From Vitis vinifera (lineage: Eukaryota; Streptophyta; Magnoliopsida; Vitales; Vitaceae): a DNA stretch of 64,000 nucleotides. The position numbers were made by a program, and so were the translations under genes. Location of the stretch: positions 15,488,001 to 15,552,000 of the forward strand of contig NC_081816.1 in assembly GCF_030704535.1 (NCBI RefSeq). Reading direction: 5' to 3'. The notes under the pieces were generated by a model. It saw only the letters and a program-made list of their open reading frames with translations, had not been told where the DNA came from and made no database searches. Below are positions 34,605 to 46,829 of this stretch, piece by piece (position 1 is the stretch's first letter; the number at the start of each line of letters is the position of its first letter).

Positions 34605-35014
34605 AGCTTTTAAGCATTTTTTTTTAAGCCTAAGGGCCTGTTTTCCTACTCTGCCTACTTGGGGCTCTAGGTTTTTTGGCTTTTACATTGGTCTCTGGAT
34701 GAGAAATGTTTATATAGCGAGTGAGGGCATTCCACGCTTTTATAATGGTTAAAGCATAATAAGAGCATTATAAAAAAAAAGGCATAATGGAAACTTACGT
34801 TTTATTGATAGTATTTCTTTAAATTGGCTACATTTCAAGGTTGTTACATGATGTCCTATCAAGTTCTCTTTTGGCTATATCATTCACACTTCTATGCACG
34901 CTTCTATTGGGGTAGGTTAAAAATAAATTGGTGGTAGTACTGTTTGCTTAATGGGAACCGTGGTCACTACACTAGCTAGGCATCCATCCTTCTATTTCTC
35001 ACGAGCTACATTGT

Positions 35015-35265
35015 TTCCCCTATTCGTCCAATTTTTCTACCTGGGCTTTGACTAGGGTGAGGTAATGTGCCATGTGCTCATCTTTGCCTCATAGTCCTCT
35101 TAAATTTGGTTGACCACTAGCTATGAGTCGCTTTTGATTTTCACCCTTGTAGCAGAGAGGGTTAGGGATAAATCGAGACTAGCTATTATCGCCTCATATT
35201 TTGATTCATTTTTAGAGGTCAGAAATCCTAGTTGGATTGCTATTTAACAGAAGTTGCTGATATTA
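35015..35265 (-). pseudogene. Gypsy RNase H remnant (Tat-like)
   Basis: Minus-strand translation gives SKNESKYEAIIASLDLSL, then ATRVKIKSDS, LVVNQI and EDYEAK. This is the second RNase H-like domain of Tat/Ogre-type Gypsy polyproteins, with the conserved NEAEYEA, SDSQLVV and EYEAKD blocks still visible. The glutamine codons after SDS and after NQI are now stops (TAG and TAA), both explained by C-to-T change. It shares orientation with the LTR end at 31341. Confidence 0.8.
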
Positions 35266-35999
35266 GAGCTCAACTAGATTAGTCAATAAATGAAATATCT
35301 TTTTGTATGCAAACATCTCGATTTCTACATCAAAATCAATAAAGGAAATGAAACGATAGAGAACAAGACCTATTGATATAAAATTGATTTTATAAAAACG
35401 AACCTTGATAAAACAAATATTTGAAACTACAAAGAGAAACAATTGTTTAAAGAGAATATAAATGTTGGTGACACTATTGTTGGATCGGGTTTTGATAATT
35501 TCATCTAAAAACTAATTGGAGTTTAATGAGGGTAGGCCAAACCTTTTAAACATTCAATATCACATCCCGCAAGCTTGTTTTAAGAGTCATAATTTGGTTG
35601 ATCTATCCCAAGCTTAAAAGCAACATTGTTGCACCCCAACAATTATTATCTCATGTTAAAGTATATCAAACCTTTATTGGAGATATAAAGTAGCTCAACT
35701 TTTTTTGCTTGTACCATTGAGTGGTACAAATAATTGTTGTTAACAAAATTCGAGCCTACTTTCTCTGAGGCATAATTCATTGCTGTCAACTATTTTATTT
35801 TTAAGATTTTTGGTTGTTACATTAAATATTTTAATACTAATATTATGGATGATGAAAAAAATAAAATATTTTGATTAAAATCTAAAATTTTATTTTCTTA
35901 GTACATCATTTTTACATAGTAAATTGGTTTTTAACTCTCAATGTGGTGCAGTAATCAATTCATGTATCAAAATTTTCTCCACATTGTAAGGATCTATTT

Positions 36000-36330
36000 T
36001 GGTGATAAATCTGACCTACCTTGACTCCCAGCAACCACACTCTTAGGATGATCACCAATCACATTATACACAAGATGGTTCTTAGGATGGTAGCTAGATT
36101 TGTGTTCTTTTGATATATTTTTAGTTTCCTCTTCTACTTCACATTCATTTGGAAAACTTCAGATTTTCTACAGTCACTGGCTTTTAAATTGTTCTCTCTC
36201 AACTGACATATAAAAAAGTCCATTTTCGTCTATAGGGACAATACTCTCCACAGGATGACCAATCACATTAAGCATGAGATTATTCTTAGGAATGGTAGAT
36301 TTATGGTCTTCCATTTTTATCCAGCAAAGA
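36000..36330 (-). repeat. Diverged direct repeat, possibly retroelement-derived
   Basis: Two segments about 200 bp apart share accaatcacatta, agatggttcttaggatgg and aggaatggtagatttatgg wording. In complement they read like SSYHPKNHLVYNVIGD and STIPKNNLMLNVIGHP, reminiscent of the KNHPxxxIIGD linker of Copia polyproteins. The link is weak. The rest of 35270-36600 shows no gene. Confidence 0.35.
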
Positions 36331-36599
36331 CTTGAGATTTATTAGTCACTTCTGAATTGTTGTTGCTCTTAACCAAGACCACAAAAAGTCCATCATTTTC
36401 ATCTCTAGCATAACGACAAACAATGATAAGCTCAACCAACCGTCAACTTTGTGATCAAATTATGACTCTATAAACTTCACTTTTTGAAGGAGTGATAGCG
36501 CAGAAAATCTGTTTCATGTTGAATAGGATTGCGCAAATTACGAGCAAAGCTTGGGATTTGAATACATGAAAGTTGTATTGTCACAAATCTAGTGCAGAA

Positions 36600-36890
36600 A
36601 AAAAAAGTAAAAAAGAAAAGAAAAGAAAAAAACATTGATTACCCTCCTTGAAAAGTAGATCCAATTGAAAGCATTTATAACATCACAGTGCCCTTAACCA
36701 TGGAAATAGAGATAGAAAGATGGGGGATGTTGCTGTCAACCCTCTCACACATCACCATCAATACTGCTCCAAAGCACATGATCACATTTCCACCCACTCC
36801 TAATTTTCTACACAACCAAACAAGTTGCCTAAAGAGAATATAAATACAAAGCATCTTCATTTTGCTTCTGATTGGCACCATGTGACCTCT
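36600..36890. repeat. 3' flank of the HMA-domain gene, paralogous to 24541-24960
   Basis: This segment starts just downstream of the stop codon of the minus-strand HMA-domain gene and shares ordered blocks with 24541-24960. It probably overlaps the 3' UTR. Confidence 0.45.
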
Positions 36891-36913
36891 CCTACCATTT
36901 TACTTAAGTCGAT

Positions 36914-38971
36914 TCAGCAGCTCCATAACTCTGCTTTCTTCACCTTTGATATACTCTCAAGCACTCCTGATGGTGAGACGTGTCCCATCACTGTCACCCT
37001 TTTGGTCTCTAGGTCTATGCTGAATGATGTCACTCCTAATAAAAGGCAAAATTGTATTAGCTTTTCCACAATCAAAATTAGCAGTCCCATTTTTTAGTTG
37101 TTAGATTGTATTTTTCAATTGTAATATACTTGTTGTCAACAGAAGGAAAGTGCTTTTCAGAAAACAATTTGTTACTGAAATATTTTATTAGGAATAACCA
37201 GAACATCTTTGAAAAAGAATCCAACATCTACACAACCCTTCCTTTACAAAATTTAAATTCAATCATTTATACTTGGAAGTCAAGTAATATAGAAGCTGAA
37301 AATGGGGTTGAGATTGTGTGAAGTTTGGAGGGTTGGATGTAGTGATTGAGAGATAAAAAAAAAAATGAACAGTTGCCAAATTAAATTGGGTCCATGGTTC
37401 AAATTCAGATATATTTGGGTTGGTCACCAAATTAAAGAAAAAAAGGTGATGCAAATTTCTGAATTTAAAAGTAGTGACATTGCATACAATTGAATGCAAC
37501 ATGTTGGCATTATATCCAACTCCAAGCAACAAATACCTACCTTCCATTTTAGATAAGTGTTTCTTCACTTTACCAGCACAACCTTGGCAATGAAGAGAAA
37601 CTCTCATCACAACCACCTGCAGCAGCAAGCATTTGATTAAAAGAAAAAGCTAATATTAAAAATAAAAAAAAAATTATCAGATTAAAAAAAAAAAATTCTA
37701 AGAGGGAAAATAGATTTTTTTATTTACATTAAAAATATTTTTTTGACAATGCATGTATAATGAAATAATCTTAATTTTATAAAAGGACATGTTAAGCAAC
37801 TTTGTAATTAAAAAATATTTGAAAATTTCCTTTTTCTTTTTTTGGGTTTTTCCTTCTAAAAGAAGAACATCTTTAAAAGATTATTTCATTCCTTCTATCA
37901 AACATAGACAAATATTTAAGATTTAATTTTTTTTTTTTTTTAAAAAAAAACTTTTTTCAATACAAATAAGGAAGAAAACAAAATTCACAAGGCTCTTGTG
38001 CATATAGGCCAAGGTTGTGCCTCCAAAAAAAAGGGTAAAAATGGATGATGTGATTTATCTGAATGTACTATTGGTAGAATGGGTAGAACAGTATTGGCAG
38101 TGCTAACTAGCATGGCCACCTTCAATTTTCATTAATAATAGTTTCTGATTGCAGTAGAAAATCTAATAAAGCATTAATATGTGGAATACTTACTATACTC
38201 ACAGATGGAAAAGAGATGAGAGCTACTCAAAGTTCAATTCATGGGATATGCATGCAACTCATCTCTCTACTGAAAATGACAGCACATATTGCCTCATACC
38301 ATTCCCAACTGTTCCCAACAGGCCCTTAATGCCCAGTTTCTAGCTTCCACCACCGGTGAAACACCATTATAGCAGTGTGCTACCCTACTTCTACCCCATA
38401 CTGGAGTTTCCTCAAGAACTTAATACTTCGCAATATGAAGAAATATACCACATTCTGGGGCAGGATTGGATGCTCCCCCAATATAAGGGATAATGATAGT
38501 CAGTCATAGATCATGGTATTTGGTCTATTTTTGGACAATTGAGTTCATCATCTGTAGTTATATTTTTGGGTAGAAATAAAAATTTTAATTGGAATTAGTG
38601 AAGTGGTTGAAATGGTAATGTGTAGAAAATGGTGAAACTACTTTGCATATGATCATAAACCTGACCTGGAAGACATGATCCAATGATGGTGTTGAAGAAG
38701 GTGGATGGAAGGGCATTGGTTCTGCACTGGGACGATGGCCCCTTTTCATGGCTGGCACAAGAACAGATCTCTTAGCAGCAGGAGTGAAGCGATGAGATTC
38801 AACCAGTCTGGAGTACTTGGCATTGTTGATTAGTCTTGAGTGATCAACCAGTGTTCTGTCTGGCCTTCTTGGCACGATCACCGAACGTGGATCACCCGGA
38901 ATGCAGACTGCAGTTGCTGCCGGAGAGTGGCACATAAGCCCTCTCATCTTCTTGCTTGTCTTGAGGTTCAT
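36914..38971 (-). CDS. Heavy-metal-associated domain protein, NaKR/HIPP type
   Basis: Exons 38971-38666, 37616-37541 and 37035-36914 join with GT-AG introns (phases 0 and 1) to give 504 nt or 167 residues. The N-terminal ~100 residues are basic, with VPRRPDRTLVDHSRL and a Pro/Ser-rich stretch. The C-terminal half is an HMA fold: VVVMRVSLHCQGCAGKVKKH, then VTSFSIDLETKRVTVMGH and SGVLESISKVKKAEL. The metal-binding CxxC is Cys-Gln-Gly-Cys. This layout fits the plant NaKR (SODIUM POTASSIUM ROOT DEFECTIVE) proteins, small metal-binding proteins linked to phloem function and flowering. There is no C-terminal CaaX prenylation box (it ends in LWSC), unlike classic HIPPs. The first intron is about 1.05 kb. 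The gene is intact. Confidence 0.9.
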
Positions 38972-40837
38972 GCCTATTGATCTAAGTGAAGAGGAGGAGG
39001 AGGAGGGTATTTGAAGGATATATCCCTATTGAAGGCAAGGCTGTTGAGAATAGTGAAGAGTAATAGCATTTGAAGGAGTAAAATAGGAGGATCATGCTGC
39101 CTTTATGGCTTTAGCTAACAGTAGTGGGCTGGCAGGGGTAAATATATCTCTACCCAGTACTTGTGTTCTGATGGATTCCAGCACATGTCTTTGTCCTTGT
39201 TAGATGCCACTGGTTAATATTGCTGAGAGACTGACTGAATAATTATCATAAATATTATGCAGAAAGACTAAACTAAACTAAACACACTTCATTTTTCAGT
39301 ACAACCCCCTTGTACTTACAATGTCACAAAATTCCCAGCTCAAAAGATTTATAACCATATCTTATTTCTTGTTTGAGTACAAACCTTTGTACTTAGCACC
39401 TCACAAACTTGTGTCAAAGATTTATAATGAAATCGTATTAGGCTTTAACTAAAATTCATTTGAAAATACATCAATTCTCTCATTGCACTTGATTTTTCTC
39501 AATAAAATTAGCAGCCTAATATGCTATTAAATCCAGATACAAGTAAGGACTTTGCTTGAGATAGAATATTAGACATACATTATTGGTATATTATGTAATT
39601 CTTATCCAAGTTTATAGCTTAACAAATTTAGTAGCAATGGCACCAAGGTTATGGCCCTTTCTGTTGACATTTTAACAATCCTCAACCTTGCAATCATCAC
39701 TCTCAACCATCACTGCAATGAGTGGGCTCCATTTAGGTACAGGCAATTTGCATATCCGCCTGCTTCTTACCAGAAGTCTGAAGTAACTAAAGTTCCACAC
39801 CAAATATATTTTGGGCAATTTGACTGGAAGGCATATGGTGGTTATCTGGGTTAATGCTGTAAAATTAGGAACCAAAATTGTAAGTATAATGTACTAAAAT
39901 TCAGCATTACTTGTGTTTTGAGCCATATAGTTAACTTGAACAAGTGAAGCCCAAATGGAGTAAACATTCAACAAAGGCTTCATGGCTCTTCCTCATCCAC
40001 TTTCTACCAGGTGCTAAGATCAATCTTTCATTGTGACTGTATTTTAACCCTAATGAAAATATTATGATACCAAATAGGTATTATGCCAAGTTTTTTCGTT
40101 TGATTATAATTTGTACCCTAATCACTTCTCTTAATCGCATCCCTCTATCCTGATCATTTTTCGTACCTTAATTATATTCTTCATATTTTAGTCATATTAT
40201 TATTTTATATATTTATATTATCGGAAGAATATATATATTGTTTATTATTAAAAAATGCATTTTATTTCCAAAAATTAGGAAAAATATTTGATTCTTTAAA
40301 GCAATTTATTTTATGTACTTCATATACTAATTAAATTAAAATGTTTTGAGAGCCAGACTGAACATTGTTAATATTGTTCCCATCATTGATACATAGAATT
40401 CTGGGTTGGTTGTCATTAAATCAGAGAGGCAAGGGTATTTTGGTCGTGAAAAAATTAAATAGCTGATTAAAGTTAATAACCAAGATGATAGAGAAAGGAA
40501 GCGGACTGAATTTACAGAGAAAATGATGGTCAAAAGGAATAGAGGTTACAGGAGGAAAATTTTCAGTTAAGTAGCAGTGCAATAAATGAGTTAGGAAAGG
40601 TAAGATTCTGTCCTTTCTGAGCTCCTAGCAAGTAGCAACTAATTTCTTTTACCTTCTTTTCTTTTGGCCTCTGAGAACTGAGGAAAAAAAGAAAACAGAT
40701 ATTTATGTTGAATTTCTTTTAGGTTGAAATTTCTCTCTCCTACGCATCATTAATGTTGGTTCTTGTTCCCCCATCCGAACAATAATTTTTTTTTTTCTTT
40801 CTTTTTCTCATAATTCCAAATTTCAGTTGTGGATATA

Positions 40838-40858
40838 TGAGAGAGAGAGAGAGAGAGG
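40838..40858. repeat. GA microsatellite
   Basis: A short run of (GA)n, about ten units. Confidence 0.9.
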
Positions 40859-41537
40859 ATAAAGAAGGTTTAAGCTTGTTTTTAAAAATTGAATTTTTTC
40901 TTTAACTTAAAGATAATTTTAAAAATCAAATTTAAGCAAATATGACTAAATAGATTCACATATGAAAATAACTCTTAATTATTCTTTAAAAATAGTTCTC
41001 TATTTTACTTTGTTTTTAAAAATTATTTTAAAAGAACAATGTCCAAATGATGTTAGAAATTTTTAAAAACGATTTTCTATTTTTAAAAACAGAAAAGTTT
41101 TTAAATCATACAGTCAAATAGACTCTAATAAATTTTGAATAAGTGTAATTAGAAATTATTTTTTATTTTTTTTACTTTAATTACACATTGAAATTGAAGC
41201 CAAAATGTACTTTTAATAAATAATTAAAATTGGTATTATAAATTTTTATTAAATGTAAAATACCTTTGTATATAAAGAAAGAAGGATTTTTATGAAATAC
41301 AATAATTTAAAGAAAAGTCTTTAAATTCTTACAATTCAATCCAAACAAAGCATAAGGTAGCTGGGTTCATCCCACTTAACAATAATGCCCAATTAATGGT
41401 CATATGCATTCATGGCAATAGATGAAACTTATCTCTCAAGTTGACACTCCTAACCAAGGTTATCGTAAGCCTATACATAGGCATTATTCTATCCAATTCG
41501 ATAAGAGTAACCTTAGTCATCAATTGTTAAGTTGAGT

Positions 41538-41563
41538 GCTCTCTCTCTCTCTCTCTCTCTCTC
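41538..41563. repeat. CT microsatellite
   Basis: A pure run of (CT)n, about 12 units. Confidence 0.9.
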
Positions 41564-44500
41564 CATTGTCTCACATCCTCTCCCAACTAATTTACAGGTA
41601 AGAGTCTGCCACATTCCAAGGTATGGAACCATGATTCAACTTAATATAAAAAATAGTCCATGTTTATAGAACTCGAAGTATGAACTATGAAAGAGGTTAT
41701 AATGTTTGAATTAATTAGATTATGATTCATATCTCATTACATCCTAATTTTTCGTTAAACTTAAAAATTTTCTTCCTGCTTTTGGTGTTTTAACATTGGT
41801 ATTGTTCAACTTAGTCAATTGTACATACTTTACCCTGAGACATATGTGAATGCCCCATCTTATATCATAACAAAGATACTTTATCCTTCTTCCTTTAAAG
41901 CCTTTCACTTAGGCACTATTTTTTCCCATTAATTTTACAAGGCTACCTTTCATGGTGCCTTATGCCTCAAGCACTAACTTTCATGTTGCTCGAGTAGCAA
42001 CCAAGTTAGTCACAACATGATAGTTCATGATATGCCAACAATTGAAGAATCACATAGCTTTCACACTATCTAAGCACTTCAATGAAATCATGACAACAAG
42101 TTTCAACATAACAATCATGTTTTGACATGCTCAATTTTGGAAAATCTTGAAAAATCCATCCTAATCCTTGGATCACAAGGTTGCATGCATATATCAACCT
42201 AGGGATACTAGATCTAAGGTAACATAAGCCTTCAAACATACAATTTAAAACTAGGGCTAAAAAAACTTTACCTTTGATCTAAATATTTTGACACTAAATC
42301 CTATTAAGGAAGTGGATCTTGAATACCTTGAAATCTCATATCAAACAAGCATAAAAAGCAAGGGAAAAATAATGATTCTAAAAATAAATAAAAAAACTAA
42401 ATTACATAGATAAAAATAAGTTTTTGAATAGCTTTTAAGTTCAAATCATTATCTTTTAACTTAGATGTTAAGCCCTTATTTGAGGAATAATGTTTAAATC
42501 TAGTGAAGAATAAAACAAAAAGAGGATAAAATGTGCATAAATATAAGTGAATAGAAACCCAAAGATCCAAGAATAATTGAAAGTACAAGGAAGAGAAGCC
42601 TAAATACACAAGAAAAGATGAAGAAACAAGGAAAAAAGGCATTTTGATGCAAGAATAGATTACGTAGCAATGTAGATCCCTAGCAACGGAATACCTTTAA
42701 TTGTATTAACATTGCTTTTAAGTTTTCAATAGAAGATCATTCATTGTTTAGTTTAATTGAATGCATGGTGTTAATATGATCATGAGTAGCACACCAATTT
42801 TGAGTTTTAATTGAATACATGGTGTTAATATGCAAGGTCTTTAGGTGAATTATTAAGCCAATTATAAAACATTTTGCCTAAGGTACATTAATTAAAAACT
42901 TGGGTTTTAATGAAATCGATGTTTTAAAGAATAAACCGAGTTTTCTAAGTTGCATGAAACGTATGAAAATCCTAAGTGTACTCATGCATTCATCTTACAT
43001 TAGTTTCTTATGATCACAAGTCTTCCAAGCGTCTCGATCTTGTATCCATTGGTCCTTTGATGAATTTTCGAGTTTATACCTGAGATTCTTAATCATTAAA
43101 TCAATTAGTCACTTAACCATGGTTTATTATCATCAAAACCCGATTAGGAGAACCCTTGGGTTAACAATATTGAATTTGGGATTTACTATACCTTCCCCTT
43201 TCTATTTGCCTTGAGTTGTGTCATCTTCCATGTTCTCTTGAGGAATATGAGATTTAGTTTATCTCTTCATTGTTTGATGAATTGAAACCATCTCTTACTC
43301 TATTACTTTGGCCACATCCACGGTCATGTCCACGACCATATCCATGATTATTTTGATTTCTTTCATTAAAGTTTTTTCATCTCACACATCATATAGAAAA
43401 AGCCTACCTATGCTAAAGCTCAATATCTATGATGATACTAGAGAGCCCTTGACCACCTAATCCACTTCTAGTAAGTCACAGACCTAGAGGTCGACCAAGA
43501 TGCCCTAATTAACAAAGATGCTCATCATCAAGGTAAAAGCAAGATCTCAAAGCTCTATTAAAAAAGAAACCAAAACCAATAGGGGGTTTTCAAGAATTTT
43601 AGTGACTTTTGTCTTTGACTGTTACCATCTCAAGTTGCCTGCCCAATCACTAAAGAAATTATCATCCAGAATTCAAGGTTGTAGAGTATTCCTTGTGAAG
43701 ATCGAAGATGGTTTAGATGAAAAGTGCTTATATCGAAGGGCTAGCAAGGGTAATTTTGAAGATACGGATATTGACATTAATTTGAAATTTTTTCAAATAT
43801 ACTAGACATATAAATGACTTTGTAATAGATTTTCCTTCTTAAGAAATTAGAAATATTTTCCTATTTCTTTTGCTAGCTAGTCATTTGAAAATTAAAAAAG
43901 GCATAGACTGCCATTTAATAAAAGAGACCAAGACCTAGAAAATATAAATAATAATGAAAGGTTCCATAATTCCCATAGCCCATTGAAGAAGTGATTAGAT
44001 ATGCATGGAACCCACCAACTCCGCAATGATGGGTGGATGAAGAGTGAACGACCACTTCGCTAGAGTCTGAACCTGCCATATGAAACTCCACTTCAATTCC
44101 TTTAATTCTTTTAATTCTTTTAATTCCCCACCCATTCTGTCACAAAGGGACCACTCTGTCTAACCAATTCAATACATGTTCTTGGCGTAACATATGATCT
44201 GCTGTTTCAACCATGCATGTCGCTTTCAAGGCTGAACAGCAGAGTCTTAACAATTAATGTTGCAGTTCATATGTTCACAAACACGCATTTAAGAATTTTA
44301 AAAATCAAATTATTTTCTAAGGAAATTTGATTGAATCTGTTGAAAAACAAAAATCCAACTCGTTGTGATATAAGAATGTACCAAAGCTAACTTAATGCCA
44401 TTAAGTAAACCACCAACCAATTATCTTCATTTTCATTGTTCTAAGTTCAGAGTTGGTATCCAAGCTTCATTGCTTCATGGAGTTCGTCTGAGGATCAATG

Positions 44501-45590
44501 CCGAAAAGTCAAAACCATACCCATATGGCAGATGAAGTATATAAAGTCTGGCATTGGCAGTGGGGCCATGACATTTAACTGCGAAAGCTACGTGTAAAGA
44601 AGAGCCCATGACTTATTATTCGATGAAGGGTTTTGGTTGGGTAAAGATAAGAAACAAAGACATTTCTACAAGGTTCTCTGTGAGTAAATACGTGTTCAAT
44701 AGGGTGGGGGACCATGTAAGGTTAGGTGGCCTTCCTCCAAATTCATAAGAGAATGCTTTTAACTGTGTGTGACAGTTTCATTTACATGCTTACTTACCTC
44801 ATGTCTACCAAAAGAAAAAAGTGAAATGAATTAATGGAATGGAAGGTTGCAGTTGAGGAGAAAATGGAGTAGATGAGACAATTACAGATATGTTGATAAC
44901 AAAATCTAAGGAAGAAATAGAAGAGTAAATAAAGAGAGAAAAAGTTGGAAAAGGGAAGAGAAAAGACACAGGTGAGAAATCATGGGTGTCTTTTAATATA
45001 GCAAGTTTGTTGGTAAAACATTTAAATGCAGGTTTCAGATTAGGAAAATGAAGCACATTATGATAAGTTTATAGTTTTGGATTCAAGTAATGATAAAGTT
45101 AATAATTGAATCTAATGTAAAAAAGAGTCTAAAAATTGTAAGAAAGTTTAAAATTTTGTTTCCTAGTCTTCCTATTTTATTCCACCTAGGATTTTAATTT
45201 GTGCTTATAAAAAATTATTTTTCATAATCTTTTAGACACGTCAAAAGAAAAAACAAACCACTTCTTTGTCATTACTGGTGCACCATTGTTTCTTGGCTTT
45301 CAAAAATCTTTCAATTTGGAAACTTGAAAGTTAATTCTTTAAGTGAAAGGGCATCAATAAGTTGAGTGCATCCTTTCGGCAAGGAGTTACGGTGTACACT
45401 TAGAAGTACAAGATCTTATAACATGGAAATGAAAAGCATGCTGGACAGAGTAAGCCCTTGGTGGGAGGTTGCATCCGGGTCAAGTAAATTTGTCTCTATA
45501 GATGGTATCCACTTATGTCTTGTATCCTATTATTCTCATTGTTTCTTTTATAGTCCTAATAAAAAATCATGGGGGCAGTGCACTCGAAAG

Positions 45591-46801
45591 TAGGAATGGC
45601 AATTTTGCGGGTTTTTTAGGTCACCCGCCCCGACCCTCCCCTATTAGAACGGGTATGGGAGCATAGAAATTGGGGATGGGACGGGTTCAAGTTTTTTTTT
45701 TTAAACCCAAATTGGGTTCGGGGGGATCGGGTTTAATAATAATATGCCCCACCCTGAATATGAAATTACAAGTTTACCCTCCACCTATAAATATTTGCTT
45801 CCTTTGATCTTTTCTGGTCTTCCTCTCTCATTTTAAGGTTCTCATTCCTCTCTATCCCTAGGGTTGTTGTTCCTCCCACTCAATGCAGAAATCCATCAGA
45901 TAATCCATCTGAAAATCCATTCAATAATCTCATTTCCTCCATCTCCTCTTGATTCATCCTTGTTTATCTCATATTCACAAGAATCACAACTACTAGCAGT
46001 CTCATCAATTTACGCTACTGTCATTTTCTCCATAGGAATCGTTTTAGGTATTTTTTTTTTCGAATGTTGATTTGTTTGGTTTGGGGTGTTTCTTTGTCAG
46101 TTTTTGGGCAAAATATGAGAGATTTGAATGTTGATTTGTTTGGTTTGGAGTGTTTCTTTATCAGTTTCTAGGCAAAAGATGAGAGATTTGTTGGTGATAT
46201 TTGGGATTGTCCTTCTTATTGGGATCATTGTAATTGTAACTTAATCAGTTTATGCTATTGCCATTTTCTCCATAGGAAACGTTTTTGCTATTTTTTTTCG
46301 AATGTGGATTTGTTTGATTTGGGGTGTTTCTTTGTCAGTTTCTAAGCAAAATATGAGAGATTTGAATGTTGATTTGTTTGGTTTGGGGTGTTTCTTTGTT
46401 AGTTTTTTGGCAAAAGATAAGAGATTTGTTGGTGATATTTGGAATTGTCCTTATTGGGATCATTGTAATTGCAGCTTAATCAGAAAATTTAGAGAGTCCA
46501 AACATATAGCAAATCTGTAATATGATGGCAACAAGGTGTGGTCTTTTTGCTAATTTCTTTTTTTTTTTTTTTTTTTATTTCAGCAGATCTGTAAAACATT
46601 GTTTTCCCCTCTTTTTGGGCAACACAAAGTCCATACACATATCCGGGTCGGGACGAGCCGGGGATGGGATTTTAATTATAACTTCAAAACGGGGATGAGA
46701 GTGCATATCCCGCCCCACCCTAGGTTTTGGAAGGGATGTGAAATAACCATATATTTTGGGATGGCAATGGGATGAGGTGACCCGCCCCATTGCCATTCCT
46801 A
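45591..46801. mobile_element. Non-autonomous hAT element, 1211 bp, with 8-bp target duplication
   Basis: Perfect direct repeats ctcgaaag flank it at 45583-45590 and 46802-46809. The ends are perfect 13-bp inverted repeats (taggaatggcaat and attgccattccta), with GC-rich subterminal tracts (gtcacccgccccgaccc and gaggtgacccgcccc). It belongs with the element at 15670-16601. A TATA box (ctataaatattt near 45785) and a leader-like stretch remain, but no transposase. It sits at the outer edge of the Copia 3' LTR, 28 bp from the large palindrome. Confidence 0.92.
46001..46485. repeat. Nested tandem duplication inside the hAT element
   Basis: A unit of about 240 bp occurs twice (starts near 46001 and 46241), marked by cattttctccatagga and gggatcattgtaattg. 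Inside each, a unit of roughly 65 bp with gttgatttgtttggtttgg and gcaaaatatgagagatttg is itself doubled, making four copies in all. Confidence 0.8.
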
Positions 46802-46829
46802 CTCGAAAGTTTGTAGATTTAGATTAGAA

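Larger units (their letters stand above)
38972..45582. other. Intergenic stretch without a supported gene
   Basis: The first few hundred bases must hold the promoter of the HMA-domain gene. Microsatellites sit at about 40840-40858 (GA) and 41539-41562 (CT). Around 43300-43380 the complement reads NHGYGRGHDRG-like, recalling the Gly/Arg-rich part of Copia gag. A 67-codon frame at 39651-39854 resembles nothing I know. Most of the rest is AT-rich and unassigned. Confidence 0.4.

Noticed and set aside
39651..39854. 67-codon plus-strand frame
   Set aside because: It reads plausibly, but has an equally long frame on the opposite strand and no recognisable domain, so it cannot be supported from sequence alone.
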